Assembly (NCBI RefSeq): GCF_900497805.2 | Contig: NW_020948739.1 | Coordinates: 13,794,890-13,858,889 of the forward strand | Direction of reading: 5' to 3' | Length of the DNA: 64,000 nucleotides | DNA from: Vombatus ursinus | Lineage: Eukaryota; Chordata; Mammalia; Diprotodontia; Vombatidae | Part shown: piece after piece, positions 31,565 through 42,166 of the stretch | Numbering within the stretch: the first letter of the stretch is position 1 | Layout: each line of letters starts with the position of its first letter | Made by a program: the position numbers and the translations under genes | Notes under the pieces: model-generated | Database searches by the model: none | Told to the model about the DNA's origin: nothing | What the model saw: only the letters and a program-made list of their open reading frames with translations

Positions 31565-32184
31565 GAAAACTATGCTCGAGCACAATACCAATCATGGTAA
31601 TTACTGAAGAAGCTGATATATAATAAGCATTACCTTTTTTTTATTGTTCATATTTATGAAAGCTCTTTGATTTGTGGCCACTGTTGTTTGTGGCCACCTC
31701 TTTAGGCTCCTGATTGGCCCAGAGACTTTACTTTAAAAAGAGCCAAACCATTCTTGGTTAATGCCCACCAAAATGGTCTGCCTACTGCTATGGTTCCTAT
31801 GAAGTCTGTAACCATGTCATATTATTTGAAGCCAAGGAATCTTTAAAACCCTTCCCTGGCCCTATCCTCTTATTCACTATGCAAAATCTAAGTGAAAATA
31901 CTGTTGAAAATTCACTCCCCTTCTGCTCATTCATTTCTCCAAGACTTGGTACTAGCATCATTTCAATGATGGTAGACTGGAATTTCTGCTTGCTGAATAA
32001 ATGAATGAATGAATCCAGTCTGGTCAACGAGCAATACGTGAAAGTTATGGAAATATTCAAGAAGCTGCTAGATAGGTAGCTGTAGTTGATCCACATCTAA
32101 CAGCTATGTAACAGGTAGCACACTTCAATTTGATGTCTAACTGACAATCCCAGCCTGGTACCTTCTTCTCTCTCCCTTACTTCT
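31565..32184. other. unrecognised DNA
   Basis: No repeat I can name. A small tandem of 'tttgtggccac' lies at 31672-31697. The 99-codon minus frame (31797-32096) shows no domain. Confidence 0.45.
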
Positions 32185-32300
32185 TTTTACAAACTCTTTG
32201 AGGACAGAGACTGCCTTTTGCCTTTCTTTGTATCCTCAGCATTTAACACAGTGGCTGGCCCAAGGTAGGTGCTTAATTAACATTTATTGGCTGAAAGAAT
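32185..32300 (+). mobile_element. L2-like LINE 3' tail
   Basis: 'ctctttgaggacagagactgccttttgcctttctttgtatcc' then 'ggtgcttaattaacatttattggctg'. Confidence 0.8.
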
Positions 32301-32311
32301 TGATGATAACC

Positions 32312-32580
32312 TTTGGCTCTGTATTTTTGTTGTTCAGTTGTTTCAGTCGTGTCTGACTATCACCCCATGTGGGGTTTTCTTGGCAAGGATACTGGAATGC
32401 TTTGCCATTTTCTTTTGCAGTTCATTTTACATATGAGGAAACTGAGGTAAACAAGGTTAAGTGACTTGCCTAGGGTCACATAGCTAGTAAGTGTCTGAGA
32501 CTAGATTTGAACTCAGGAACATGAGTCTTCCTGACTTCGGGCCCAGCACTTTATCCACTGCCCCACTTAATAGCCCTTGG
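32312..32580 (-). mobile_element. tRNA-RTE SINE
   Basis: Body about 32325-32570, from 'ttgttgttcagttgtttcagtcgtgtctgac' to 'tatccactgccccac'. An imperfect duplication (ttggctctgtat left, ttggttctgtat right) flanks it. Confidence 0.88.
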
Positions 32581-32609
32581 TTCTGTATAGTCAATTAAAA
32601 TCATCTTCC

Positions 32610-32732
32610 TTCTCTTCTCTTTCTTTTCCCTCTCCCTCTCATACTTTTTCCTATTCTCTCTTCTTCTTCTTCTTCTTCTTCTTCTTCTTCTTTTTCTTCT
32701 TCTTATTATTGTTATTATTATTATTATTAATA
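32610..32732. repeat. (TTC)n and (ATT)n simple repeats
   Basis: A pyrimidine-rich lead, uninterrupted TTC/CTT units (about 32660-32703), then ATT units to 32732. Confidence 0.93.
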
Positions 32733-32887
32733 CCAGTAGTTTAAAACATTTGTGATTTCATAAGTATGTTATTCATTCTACCAATATAGGTCACCTCCCC
32801 CCCATCCCTTTCCATCTCTCTATATCTTAGTAGATGGTTTCACAGTTGCCATGGCCAAAAAATTCATCACTCCCAACTCTGGTCAAC

Positions 32888-32988
32888 TGTAAGTTACATA
32901 AAAGCAGAGGCTGTTTCATTTTTGTCTTTGTATATCCTGCACCTAGCACAGTTCCTGGAAAATTGTAGGCATTTAATCAATTCATGTA
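32888..32988 (+). mobile_element. L2-like LINE 3' tail
   Basis: 'ttttgtctttgtatatcctgcacctagcacagttcctgg' then 'gtaggcatttaatcaattcatg'. Confidence 0.75.
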
Positions 32989-33085
32989 GATTTAATTCAG
33001 TTGAATTGAACCACTTGGTGATTCTCTCTTCTGGGAAATGTGTCTTTCCAAACTTAGATAAGGTGGTCCTTGTATAATAATAGTT

Positions 33086-33262
33086 CATAGGATGATGGGA
33101 TCATTGATTTCAATTCAAAAGGATGTTATTTGTCATCTAGTCCAATTGCTAAATTTTATATATGAAAAAACTTGAGGTCCAGAGAGAAAAGTGGCTTGCT
33201 TCATGTCATACAAGTAGTGAGTAGCAGAACTGAGATTGAACCTAGTTCCTCTGAACCCAAAT
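33086..33262 (-). mobile_element. MIR-type SINE
   Basis: 'gtcatctagtccaattgc', 'gaaaaaacttgaggtccagagag', 'gcttcatgtcatacaagtagtgag' follow reversed MIR order. Confidence 0.7.
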
Positions 33263-33371
33263 TCATTATTATTTCCCCTTATTACCTCTCTTTGTTCAAT
33301 CCTCAATGCCTGTCTAGTTTGGTAGGACCTGTCAGAGAATGACCTTTGCTGCCATGGTCCTCTAAATGCTA

Positions 33372-33615
33372 AGTGGCACAAAACAGTAGACTTGGAGTGA
33401 AGAAGATATGAGTTTGAATCCTATCTCCAATATTTACTAGCTGTGCGATCTTCCTGGGTAAAACACTTAACCTCTCAGCCTCATTTTCCTTATCTGTAAA
33501 ATGGGGATAATAATAGCACTTACCTTACAGGGTAGTTGTGAGGAGACTCACAGGAGATAATGTATGTAAAATAACTTGAAATTCTTCAAGTGTTATATAA
33601 ATGCTAAATATTTAG
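33372..33615 (+). mobile_element. CORE-SINE (MIR type), near full length
   Basis: 'gacttggagtgaagaagatatgagtttgaatcc' head, 'tatctgtaaaatggggataataatag' CORE and 'gtgttatataaatgctaaatatt' tail. Confidence 0.85.
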
Positions 33616-33840
33616 TATAGTCTTACAGAACCAGGGTCATCTCCAGATCACAATGAGTCAGTTGGAGTAGGACTGCAGCATTATTATTTATAGGGCTAGA
33701 CTAGTAATGACTGGTGGTAAGTAACTTGACTTCTTAGCATTATCAACAATTCATTACTCTGTAAGGCAGAGTAGCCCATAATTATTTACATGCCTTCTTA
33801 ACTATGTTCTTTACCCATTCATTCATTAGCATGCAGTAGT

Positions 33841-34100
33841 TCTTAGTTGCTGATTATCTTAATCTATTGTGCTGAAATTAAACATGAGAGCATATGGCTA
33901 GAAAGAACTCAAGGTTTCTCTGATATTAACCATTGACACTTACCAACTACAGTTTTGGGGGACCCCGGTGATTTAAATCCCATAGAAAATGCGATAGAAT
34001 GATAGAATAGTTAGGAGAGTAGACAGTGTTCTTAAGGATGTTTTGAAGCAAAAATTTCAGTAAGGAAGAGCTAGAACATAGATATCGCTGCCACAGCAAG
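33841..34100 (+). pseudogene. Tc1-type (Tc1/mariner) transposase fragment
   Basis: One plus-strand frame (33871-34017) reads AEIKHESIWLERTQGFSDINH, a stop, then LPTTVLGDPGDLNPIENAIE. DLNPIEN at 33970-33990 is the conserved box near the third catalytic residue of Tc1-type DDE transposases. The WLE about 25 codons upstream and an N-terminal 'AxxKH' are also in the expected places. After a frame change, bases near 34056-34081 read EAKNFSKEEL, like the 'KxFSSKEELW' that follows in these proteins. The fragment covers only the C-terminal third. I see no terminal inverted repeats, so the element is truncated and old. Confidence 0.72.
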
Positions 34101-34145
34101 GAGTGAATAACAGCTATGACCCAGACAGGAAGAAAAAGATATCAT

Positions 34146-34260
34146 TCATGCATTCGTTCATTCATTCATTCATTCATTCATTCAATAAGTATTTATTGAG
34201 CACCTACAAAGACACGATCCTGGACAATGAAAAGGATACAAAAATAAATAGAGAAAAGCA
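34146..34260 (-). mobile_element. L2 3' tail with (ATTC)n
   Basis: Reversed L2 terminus: an ATTC repeat (34146-34185), then 'aataagtatttattgagcacctac', then 'gatcctggacaatgaaaaggatac'. This tail ends in the (TGAA)n type seen in placental L2, whereas the other copies here end in a TTGACTGAC-like tail. Confidence 0.75.
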
Positions 34261-34274
34261 TGGTATAAAAAAAA

Positions 34275-34525
34275 TTGGGGTTTATAGTCAAGAGACCTAA
34301 TTTTCATCCCAGCTGACATTTCACTCTCTTTATGACCTGAGCTGGCCACTTAATTTCTCTGGGCCTCAGTCTACTCATCTGTGAAAAGGATATAATAATA
34401 CCTGAAGCAGGTACACCTGCTTCACTTGTGGCAAGAATTTTGTAAGCTTGAAAATATTACATATGTGACAATAATACAAAATATTATTATGATTATAACT
34501 TTATTATTATTGGTTTTGATAATAA
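34275..34525 (+). mobile_element. CORE-SINE (MIR type) with an internal foldback
   Basis: 'cacttaatttctctgggcctcagtctactcatctgtg' CORE, 'gtgacaataatacaaaatattatt' tail. In the CORE, where related copies read 'taatacctgcttcac...', this copy has an extra reversed duplicate giving arms 34403-34412 and 34415-34424. Confidence 0.75.
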
Positions 34526-34974
34526 AATTATCCCTTCTTTCAAGGTGTTTAGCACTTTTTTAGGACAGGTAAGACATATAAGCAGAAAAATATCCTGGAA
34601 AGCACCATGTTCAAGTAGAGACCTAAAAATTTAAAATTATAAATTACATGATAAAATTTGACCAGTAGTATGTCATTTCTTTTAATCTCTTTGTTCTTTT
34701 AGTTTAAAAGAACAGTTTGATTCACCAATTAACAGTTGAGCACATTGCTTCTATACTTTTAAGAACTGGTAGTATTTGCATACTTGTAGAGACACACAAC
34801 CCCAATGTACTTAACACTCTAGCTATCAGATACCTTGCACATCTGAGCTATTAGGGCTATTTGCAATGGAGCTTTTTTTTTTTTAAAGGAAAATGGTTCA
34901 ATTATGTTTTACTTAGTGATTTTTAAAAAAAATTAACCAAGTAGGTAATCATGAGAATCTGTTGGAAGTAGAAG

Positions 34975-35112
34975 GGTGCTTAGGGAGCATTGGATCCACA
35001 TCTTTAATTTTATAGGTGGGAAAACTGAGACCCAGGTCACACATTTAGCAAGTGCCAGCTGAAATGAAAATTCAGGTCTCGACTTCACACTCCATGTTGT
35101 ATTATCCCATGC
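34975..35112 (-). mobile_element. MIR-type SINE, decayed
   Basis: 'tttataggtgggaaaactgagacccaggtcacac' and 'gcaagtgccagctgaaatg' are reversed MIR core. Confidence 0.6.
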
Positions 35113-37505
35113 TATTTCTAGCTATCTTTGGATTCCTTCACAAAGCCCAGAATCAAGGTCACAAAAGGCAATTAGTGTCAAAGGAAGAAGTCAAACTCCC
35201 CTTGAGTTTCCTATTTTGCCACTCACGGTAGAACTTTTTCCAAAAGGTTCCATGTGCCAAGAGCAAGTACACAGACGTACAGTAAGTTTCCTGTGAGCCA
35301 AACAGAAACCTCAGAATCTTGCACGCTCTGTTCAGGATTTGGGGGCTGGGCAGCAGAAGGAAGTACAGTACTTTATTACCAGGGGAAACACACAAGCTCC
35401 CGAAATCGGCTCCTCCTCTGAGGATCAGTAGATGGCTTGCTGAGTTTGACTTGAAAGGAGGACTTTAGAAATGTTCTGCGCACGGAAAGGTATGTATGAG
35501 TGCTCTCAGCACTTAATCAGGTGATTTTTGGAAGGCAGATGAGTCAGGGTGAGTTCAGAAGCAGGACTTAATTCGTGTTATGTGATCGAAGCCTAGCAGA
35601 TAGATAAGCCTATTGTTTTCTGCCTTCAACGAGAGAATACTGAGGAGAAAAAAGTTGAAACTGTCAGAAGAGAGAATAGAATAAATATATACAAGTGTGT
35701 GTTTATACAAATGGTTTCTCTGAAGCAGGAAAAACCCAGTTTCCAAGCTGTCGCCCTTGTCCTACAGCCCCGTTGCAGGTGCAACTGATGATTGCAGTTC
35801 TGTAAGGAGCTGCTCCCAGAAATAGCCTGAGAAGGGCACTTTGAAGTCTGTACTGTTTTGTTAAAAGGCCTTTCAGAGTGTATCATTAGCAAGGGATGCT
35901 TTTAGTTCTTTCGAACGAATTGATTTATATCAAGATCAGAAATGTTAAAGCTGAATTTACTTTAATTGCCTTATCTCACCTTGTCTTTAAAGTCTTCAAA
36001 TTTTGAGGTATAGCTACACTGGTAACAATATTGACTACTGAGTGTGCCCCTTAATTGACTTGTTAGGGTCCCATACTGCTAATAAACTTCATTAAGGCCT
36101 TCTTAATTGCCAGTCTTTTAAAGTGGCTTAATTTTCTTCCTTTTTCTTTTAGTAGTTTATTACTTTAAGTTCTATGGGTTCAGGAGAAATGTGGGGATAG
36201 ATAGACTTTTTTTTAAAGAGCTTTGGGGTCAAAATAGCTGAAGCATCCTTGTAATTGATGGATCGACTTGTTCTTTTAAATTGAAGGACTAAAGATATAA
36301 AAAGAACTGGAGCATGTAAGTAACCTCTTTGATTTTTAATGGCATGCAGCAGATGGAATTCATTATTGACTTTTAAAAATGAAAATGCCCTGATTATTAT
36401 TTATTTATAAAGTCTTGTCAGTCAAATGAAGTAATTACCATTATCAGGTTAGTTTTTCATAATTGCAACTGTGTGAGGACAACACTAAAATATAGGATGC
36501 TATATGTACTACCACAATGGGGAAAGCCTAATGATATTTTACATGATTAATTTCAATTTAATAATAAAATAATGTGCTTAACATTTAGGATTTTGAACCT
36601 GAATATCTTTGCTTTTATTTTGCTCGTTTCAAAAGCAATTATAGTCCATTATAGGACAAATTCTTATGCAAGTCTAAGTGCTTAAATAGAAATGTTTTCA
36701 ACTAGAAATAAACAATAGCCAAATTTAATTCCTACAGTTTATTGTTTGAATATGGTGATAGTAGGCATAAACATCAAGGATTCTGAGTTAACAATTCAGA
36801 TGACTTGTTTTAGTCTTAACTTTTTTTATTCCAAGTTCAGATTTCTAAAAAATTATAACAGAAGTAATTGTTGATAAGAACAAAAGGTAATGTCCAGATT
36901 TAATTTATTTACAAAAATTATAAGTTTTTAAAAATGCAATATGATGCAAACCTTGTATTATTTGGATTGAATCAGAATTTTGAGTTATTAAAGCCTAAAT
37001 CCTTTAATTTTTAAATTTTAAATATTTTAGAGAAATAGAGCAAAATAATGAAATCCCTGATATTAGATTTAGGACTATAGTCATTATGTCTCTGTTATAC
37101 TGTATACATATTGCTCTTATTTAAATTAGGCATTTTGAAATGTTACGAAAATGAGAGTATGAAAATTATATTTGAAAGTTGGTTTTCTTTAATTCTTCAT
37201 GATTCCTACTACTTTTGCATAAGGGTGACCTTAGCTCAAAAGGGTAACCAGCTCAAAACCAACAACTCCTTCTACTACCTTGTTTTTCTTTTTCTGTCCT
37301 TTCAAGAAAATTTTCTGGAATAAATGCTTCTAAGTTCCTCTTTACTCTATAATCCCTTAGATATTCCCATGGCATTTTACTCCTCATTTATTCACTGTTC
37401 ACTAGTTGTCACCTTTGTTTATAGGAAAGCCAGCAAAGAATATTTCACATGTGTACTTTGCCTAACTAGATTATTATTTTTTTTCCTCAGCAATCTTCTT
37501 CTTTT
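35113..37505. other. 2.4-kb repeat-poor block, candidate conserved non-coding DNA
   Basis: The longest stretch without a recognisable transposon. Bases 35930-36150 and 36330-36720 are rich in TAATT/ATTA cores (for example 'ccttaattgacttg', 'cttcttaattgccag', 'catgattaatttcaattt'). Intermediate GC blocks lie at 35110-35480 and 35740-35850. Open frames of up to 88 codons show no domain. Repeat exclusion over 2 kb is often a sign of regulatory constraint, but conservation is untested. Confidence 0.35.
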
Positions 37506-37723
37506 GTATTATAGGCACTGGGAGGCCTTTAATAAATGCTTGTTTACTAACCTTATGCCTAAATTAGACTCTTTTAAAAATGCCATACAATATGCAAACT
37601 TACCAAAAGTTATAATAAACTATAGATAATTATAGTTATATAATGTTTATGTGTTACATATAATGTTTATGTATATTGTTTTATATAGTGAAGACTAAGT
37701 ATTTTTTAAAATTTTCATGAAGA

Positions 37724-38022
37724 TATACAGCTAGTTGGTAAAATGGATAAAGCACCAGGCCTGGAGTCAGGAAATCATGACTTCAAATATGGTCTGAGAT
37801 ACTTACTAGCTGTGTGACTCTGGGCAAGTCACTTAACTAGTTTGCCTTAGTTTGCTCATCTGGAAAATGGGGATAATAATAGTACTTACCTCCCAGGGTT
37901 GTTTTGAGGATCAAATGAGATAACAATTGTAAAGAATATGGTAAAGTGTCTGGTACATAGTAAGCACTATGTAAATGTTAGCTATTACTATTGTTATCAT
38001 TATTATTATTATTATTATTACT
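37724..38022 (+). mobile_element. CORE-SINE (Mar-1 type), full length
   Basis: 'acagctagttggtaaaatggataaagcacc' head, 'gtgtgactctgggcaagtcac', 'aaaatggggataataatagtac' and 'agcactatgtaaatgttagc', then an ATT microsatellite tail to 38022. A short L2 tail scrap lies upstream at 37508-37552. Confidence 0.92.
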
Positions 38023-38084
38023 ATGTTTCAACAATCCAGATTCACAGAATAAAACATTTAAAATATATCCCATAAGTCTATTAA

Positions 38085-39005
38085 TATGATTGCCAGATAT
38101 GGCCTCACTTGAGAGTTTCTACTACTAATGAAATCACAGGTGCAGTCCCTACCCCCATTCTATCACAGTTATATTGCAACTTCTGTGATCATGTAATAGT
38201 TAAAGATCTTATTTTTTTCATCATTGCAAACATCAGAACTGCTTAGTACGTTTCTCTCTTGAGTCATCACCAGTTGCCAAAACATACTTTAACAAGACAG
38301 TTTCTGGTAAATTAGCCTTCATCAAACAAATGACCTTTAAACACCATCCAAAAGGAAGTAAAGCCTTTAGTTTTATGGCAGCAATATCTAATTATACTAC
38401 TTCCTGAACTCCCTCTTGGAACCCTTTGCTTCTAGGATTGTTTGATCTTCTCTATTCAACCTTCTAACCAAAATGGGAATTGTACATAAATTCAGGCTAC
38501 TGTGGAGATAAAGTTCTATAAGCAAGGCAAGTTGTTTAAGAAACAGAAAGAGAAGTCACAGTAGTCCCTGTGAAACCACCCCTCTCGTTAGGCATTTGGC
38601 AAGGGATGATTAGATGATTTTACAGTTAAGAGAGCCAGTAAGGAATTGTTCCCATAGCCAACCTTATATTTGGGACTGTCCCCCTGCAGCATCTAATATG
38701 GACTGCTTCACAATGTATATTGCATTTCCATATAATTTTCCCTTGTAAGGAGAGAAGTAACAGAACACTCTGAAAACTTACATAGCAAAAAGGATATGAG
38801 AGTATTCATTAATCAAGGTCCAATATCTCTTCTACATGTCACCCCTGATTAAAAAATTCATATTTTAATATGCTCATTTTGACATGTACAGGCATACTCT
38901 GCTTGGCATAAATTGGTTTGGTGAAAACGCTGTGTTATGCAAAACAGTATTGTGAGGACAGTTGGTACTAGTGCCATAGAAACAGTGTTATAGACCTATA
39001 TTGAT
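38085..39005. other. mostly unrecognised DNA
   Basis: 38095-38145 is a scrap of the non-CORE SINE tail ('gagagtttctactactaatgaaatcacagg'). A TACAGGCATAC start at 38888 followed by about 110 bases hints at a Tigger-like end but is not convincing. The rest is unrecognised. Confidence 0.4.
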
Positions 39006-39007
39006 AA

Positions 39008-39275
39008 AAACCAGAGCAGTTAGGTAGCGCTAAATAGCTAGATAAAGTGCCTGACCAATAATCAAGAAGACTCATCATCCTGAGTTCAAATCTGGCATTA
39101 GACACTTGTTAGCTATGTGACCCTGGGCAAGTCACTTAACCCTGTTTGCCTCAATTTCCTCATCTGTAAAATGAACTGGAGAAGGAAATGGCAAACCACT
39201 CTAGTATCTTTGCCAAGAAAACCCTAAATGGAGTCACAAAGAGTCAGACATTACTGAACAACAACTGATAAAATC
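39008..39275 (+). mobile_element. tRNA-RTE SINE
   Basis: Head about 39011, B box 'gagttcaaatctggc', 'gagaaggaaatggcaaaccactc', then the RTE-like tail 'gtcacaaagagtcagacattac'. A short duplication (tgataaaa) may flank it (39000-39007 and 39268-39275). Confidence 0.88.
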
Positions 39276-39349
39276 ATTGATCCATTGAAATATTATCAGA
39301 AAGATATAAGACATTGGAGCTTTTATAACTTTCCACTAGAATTTTGGGT

Positions 39350-39432
39350 AGGCTAATAGAGCTAGATGGCACCTTAAAGATCACTTAATCCTGCCCTTTA
39401 ATTTATGGATGTGAAAAATAAGGCCAAATATC
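39350..39432 (-). mobile_element. MIR-type SINE fragment
   Basis: 'agagctagatggcaccttaaagatcac' and 'tggatgtgaaaaataaggcc' are reversed MIR core. Confidence 0.5.
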
Positions 39433-39643
39433 AGTGTTGTTATTACAGAATAATATTGGTTGAGTAACCTGAGCAAGCAATTATACAATCATGAAGAAAT
39501 TATATAATATTTCCCATAATGATTCAAATAAGTGGATGATTTTATTACTTAATGTTACTATAAAGTAGAATTGTTTTTGTAAGTTATTTTTATCTGCCTT
39601 TTGTAGTTTGTTCTACTCCTCTTCTCCACTTATACATAAGATC

Positions 39644-39828
39644 AAGAATCAACTGTATGGGAAACATCTAGGTGGTGCAGTGGATAGGTCATTGGCCTTG
39701 GAATCAGGAGACCTGAGTTCAAATCTGACCTCAGACACATAACAATTACTAGCTCTGTGACTCTGGGCAAGTCACGTAACCCCAATTGCCTCACCAAAAA
39801 AAAAAAAAAAAAAAGAATCAACTGTATG
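39644..39828 (+). mobile_element. short poly(A) tRNA SINE (WSINE1-like) with 16-bp target duplication
   Basis: Element 39660-39812: 'catctaggtggtgcagtggatagg', 'gagttcaaatctgacctcag', 'gtcacgtaaccccaattgcctcacc' and a 17-19 base A tail. Perfect duplication aagaatcaactgtatg at 39644-39659 and 39813-39828. The unbroken poly(A) suggests a recent insertion. Confidence 0.95.
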
Positions 39829-41175
39829 AGGATATTTCACTTAGTAAGGCAGGACTGGGTTGTGAATATTTAGAAATAATGGGATCTTATGCAATATAAA
39901 TTGAGGGACCATATTCAGAGTTCACTGCCTAGAAATATCTAACTCACTGCCCGGCATGGTGCCTTAAATATCCTCATTAAAGTTCCATTACTTTGTATAT
40001 TGGAGATTCTCTCCCAATTCCCCATGATTTAGAATGTGCAAATATACCTGAGAGGGCTGGTACTTTCAACTAACACTTTTCTAGTGATTTAATGAGTTGA
40101 CATCATTTCTCTGGGGAAAATGGGACATGAGACAGGAGGTGAATAAAAAGATTCTAGAAAGGTTTGGAAGGGGTGTGAGGATGGGAATGGAGAGAAACTA
40201 AAATGAGGAGAGTAATGGAAGACATCTCTATTTCCATTCAAGGTCAAAGAATTAGCAACCCTGTGCAGTCTAGTCTTATTTGTAGACTAAATGAGCAAAT
40301 TTATTTTTCATTTCTAAATTGCCAATTGTCCTATACATAGTAGGTATTCATTAAGTAATTGTTGATGAGGAGGACAATGGAATGACCCAGTTTGAGGATA
40401 GTATTTGATCTACAGCTTTGAGCAATGGGGCCATTCGCTGATCACCGCTCTATACTTGTGCACATCTAACATATTGTTTGTTTAAGCCAGAATTTGGAAA
40501 GATGGCATTGCTCCTCAAGTGTTCAGTTTCCATTATCTGTTAAGATGTTGGGGATAAGGAGGGATACAAGTGCTACAGCTAGCACCATGAAGGGCTTTCA
40601 TCTACTCTCTGACTCTCCACTAACACAGACTGCCCTGTTTTTAAAGATGGAGGCAAACACTTGTCAGCCTTACCACAATGTCTGATTCCAAGGATACACT
40701 AGGTTTTGGAATGATGTTCATTATTTAAGCTTCACTCAACACTGGCCCTGGCCTTTGATATCACCTGAACTCTGCAGGTTTCAGACCTCTCATTTGTTTG
40801 TGAGTGCTCCAAAGTGCTTGATCTCTGGCTCTTGGAGTATCTGGAAGAGCTAAGTCTAAACATGCCTTAAGGACCTGTAATTTTTGAGTGTGTAGATATG
40901 TCCTCCACTGACTCATATCAAAGGCCTTCTATATGTTGGTAGGCAGTTTGGTAAGCTAATGTGGGAAAAAAATAATTAATAATAATAAAATCCATTACTT
41001 AGCAGTCAATATGGTCATGCTACTTTGTGAATTTGACTACAAGGGTCCATGGTTAAGGAGCCAAAATCCATTATGGGACCTGGACTAAAAGTTTTTAGCT
41101 TGGTAGGACCTGACAAAATTTACTTGCCACTGGTAGAACCGTCAAGAACTCAGGCTTACCTCCACAACATGATGA
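39829..41175. other. unrecognised DNA
   Basis: No repeat I can name apart from a scrap of L2 tail near 40320-40365. 40850-40960 reversed contains KAFDM, faintly like a reverse-transcriptase motif A, but is too short to call. Confidence 0.4.
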
Positions 41176-41177
41176 GG

Positions 41178-41348
41178 GAATGTGAAGCTGGTCGAGTCAC
41201 TTAACTTCTGTTTGACCCATTTTCCTCAACTGTAAAATGGGGTTAATAATATCTTACAAGGTTGCTGTGAGGATCAAATCAGATAATATTTGTAAAGTAC
41301 TTAGAATAGTGCCTGGTAAGTGTGCAATTATTATTGTTATTATTATTA
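41178..41348 (+). mobile_element. CORE-SINE 3' half
   Basis: 'ttttcctcaactgtaaaatgggg', 'aaggttgctgtgaggatcaaatcag' and 'gtgcctggtaagtg', then an ATT tail (41329-41348). Confidence 0.82.
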
Positions 41349-41629
41349 GGAAGATGGAAGAGACTGTCATAAACTAAGCAGGCCAAGCACCAAACCAACT
41401 CTAGGACCAAAATGAAAATGGGAGGTCAAGTTGGCAAGAGAACCAAGTCAATTTACATAAATATTTTTTAAAATAGCATGCATTTGTAATGATAAAATTG
41501 AGAAAGTCCAAACAATTTGCAAGAAACAATTTTAAAAAATGAAGTAATATCAAGAGAATTTGGAAGAAATAGTGAATAACACATGACATTTTATTGGTTT
41601 TTAAAAATAAGGTAACTGATTAGGTAGCA

Positions 41630-41726
41630 GTACTTGGGTGCTGTAAGTGTCTGAGGCTGGATTTGAGCTCTTCTTCCTAACTCTAGGCCCAGCTTTCTAA
41701 CCACTGCCCCACCAAGTCTTCCTCTA
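41630..41726 (-). mobile_element. tRNA SINE head fragment
   Basis: 'gtaagtgtctgaggctggatttgagc', 'actctaggcccagctttctaacc' and 'gccccaccaagtc' in reverse. Confidence 0.7.
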
Positions 41727-42057
41727 GCCCTAGACAGTTAACTTACTTGTCAGTAGAGCTCTTGACTGTAGGAACAAGAGACTTTCTTGGAATTCTTTGT
41801 CTATACTCCAAATCTGTTAATTAGACACTGAGTGTTCCCAAGGAGACTTAGATTAGAAATTGATTATAACTTTTTTTCTTCTTCCACCAAAGCTCAAGAC
41901 TGGTTTCACGCTTTAACAACCAGGTTTCAGTGATAGAAAAAGTCAACTTATAAACTTGAACAAAATATTGTGATTACTGTTCATTTACATAATGATCATG
42001 GTGTTACAGGTTTCTCATTTTTTTTTCCATTCCATATGTTAAAAAATGATGGAGCCA

Positions 42058-42166
42058 CACCATATGATTTAGAGATTAAATGGGGCCTTTTACAGATCAT
42101 CTAGTTCAATCTTATATTTTACAGATGAGGAAACTGAGATACAAAGAGGTAAATGACTTATCTGAA
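42058..42166 (-). mobile_element. MIR-type SINE fragment
   Basis: 'cagatcatctagttcaatc' and 'tttacagatgaggaaactgagatac' in reverse MIR order. Confidence 0.7.

Noticed and set aside
38888-39000. TACAGGCATAC start as a second Tigger-like element
   Set aside because: Only the first dozen bases fit; the following sequence does not match the Tigger end and no right end is visible.
40850-40960. Minus-strand KAFDM as LINE reverse-transcriptase motif A
   Set aside because: Five residues without supporting flanking motifs are not enough to call a LINE.
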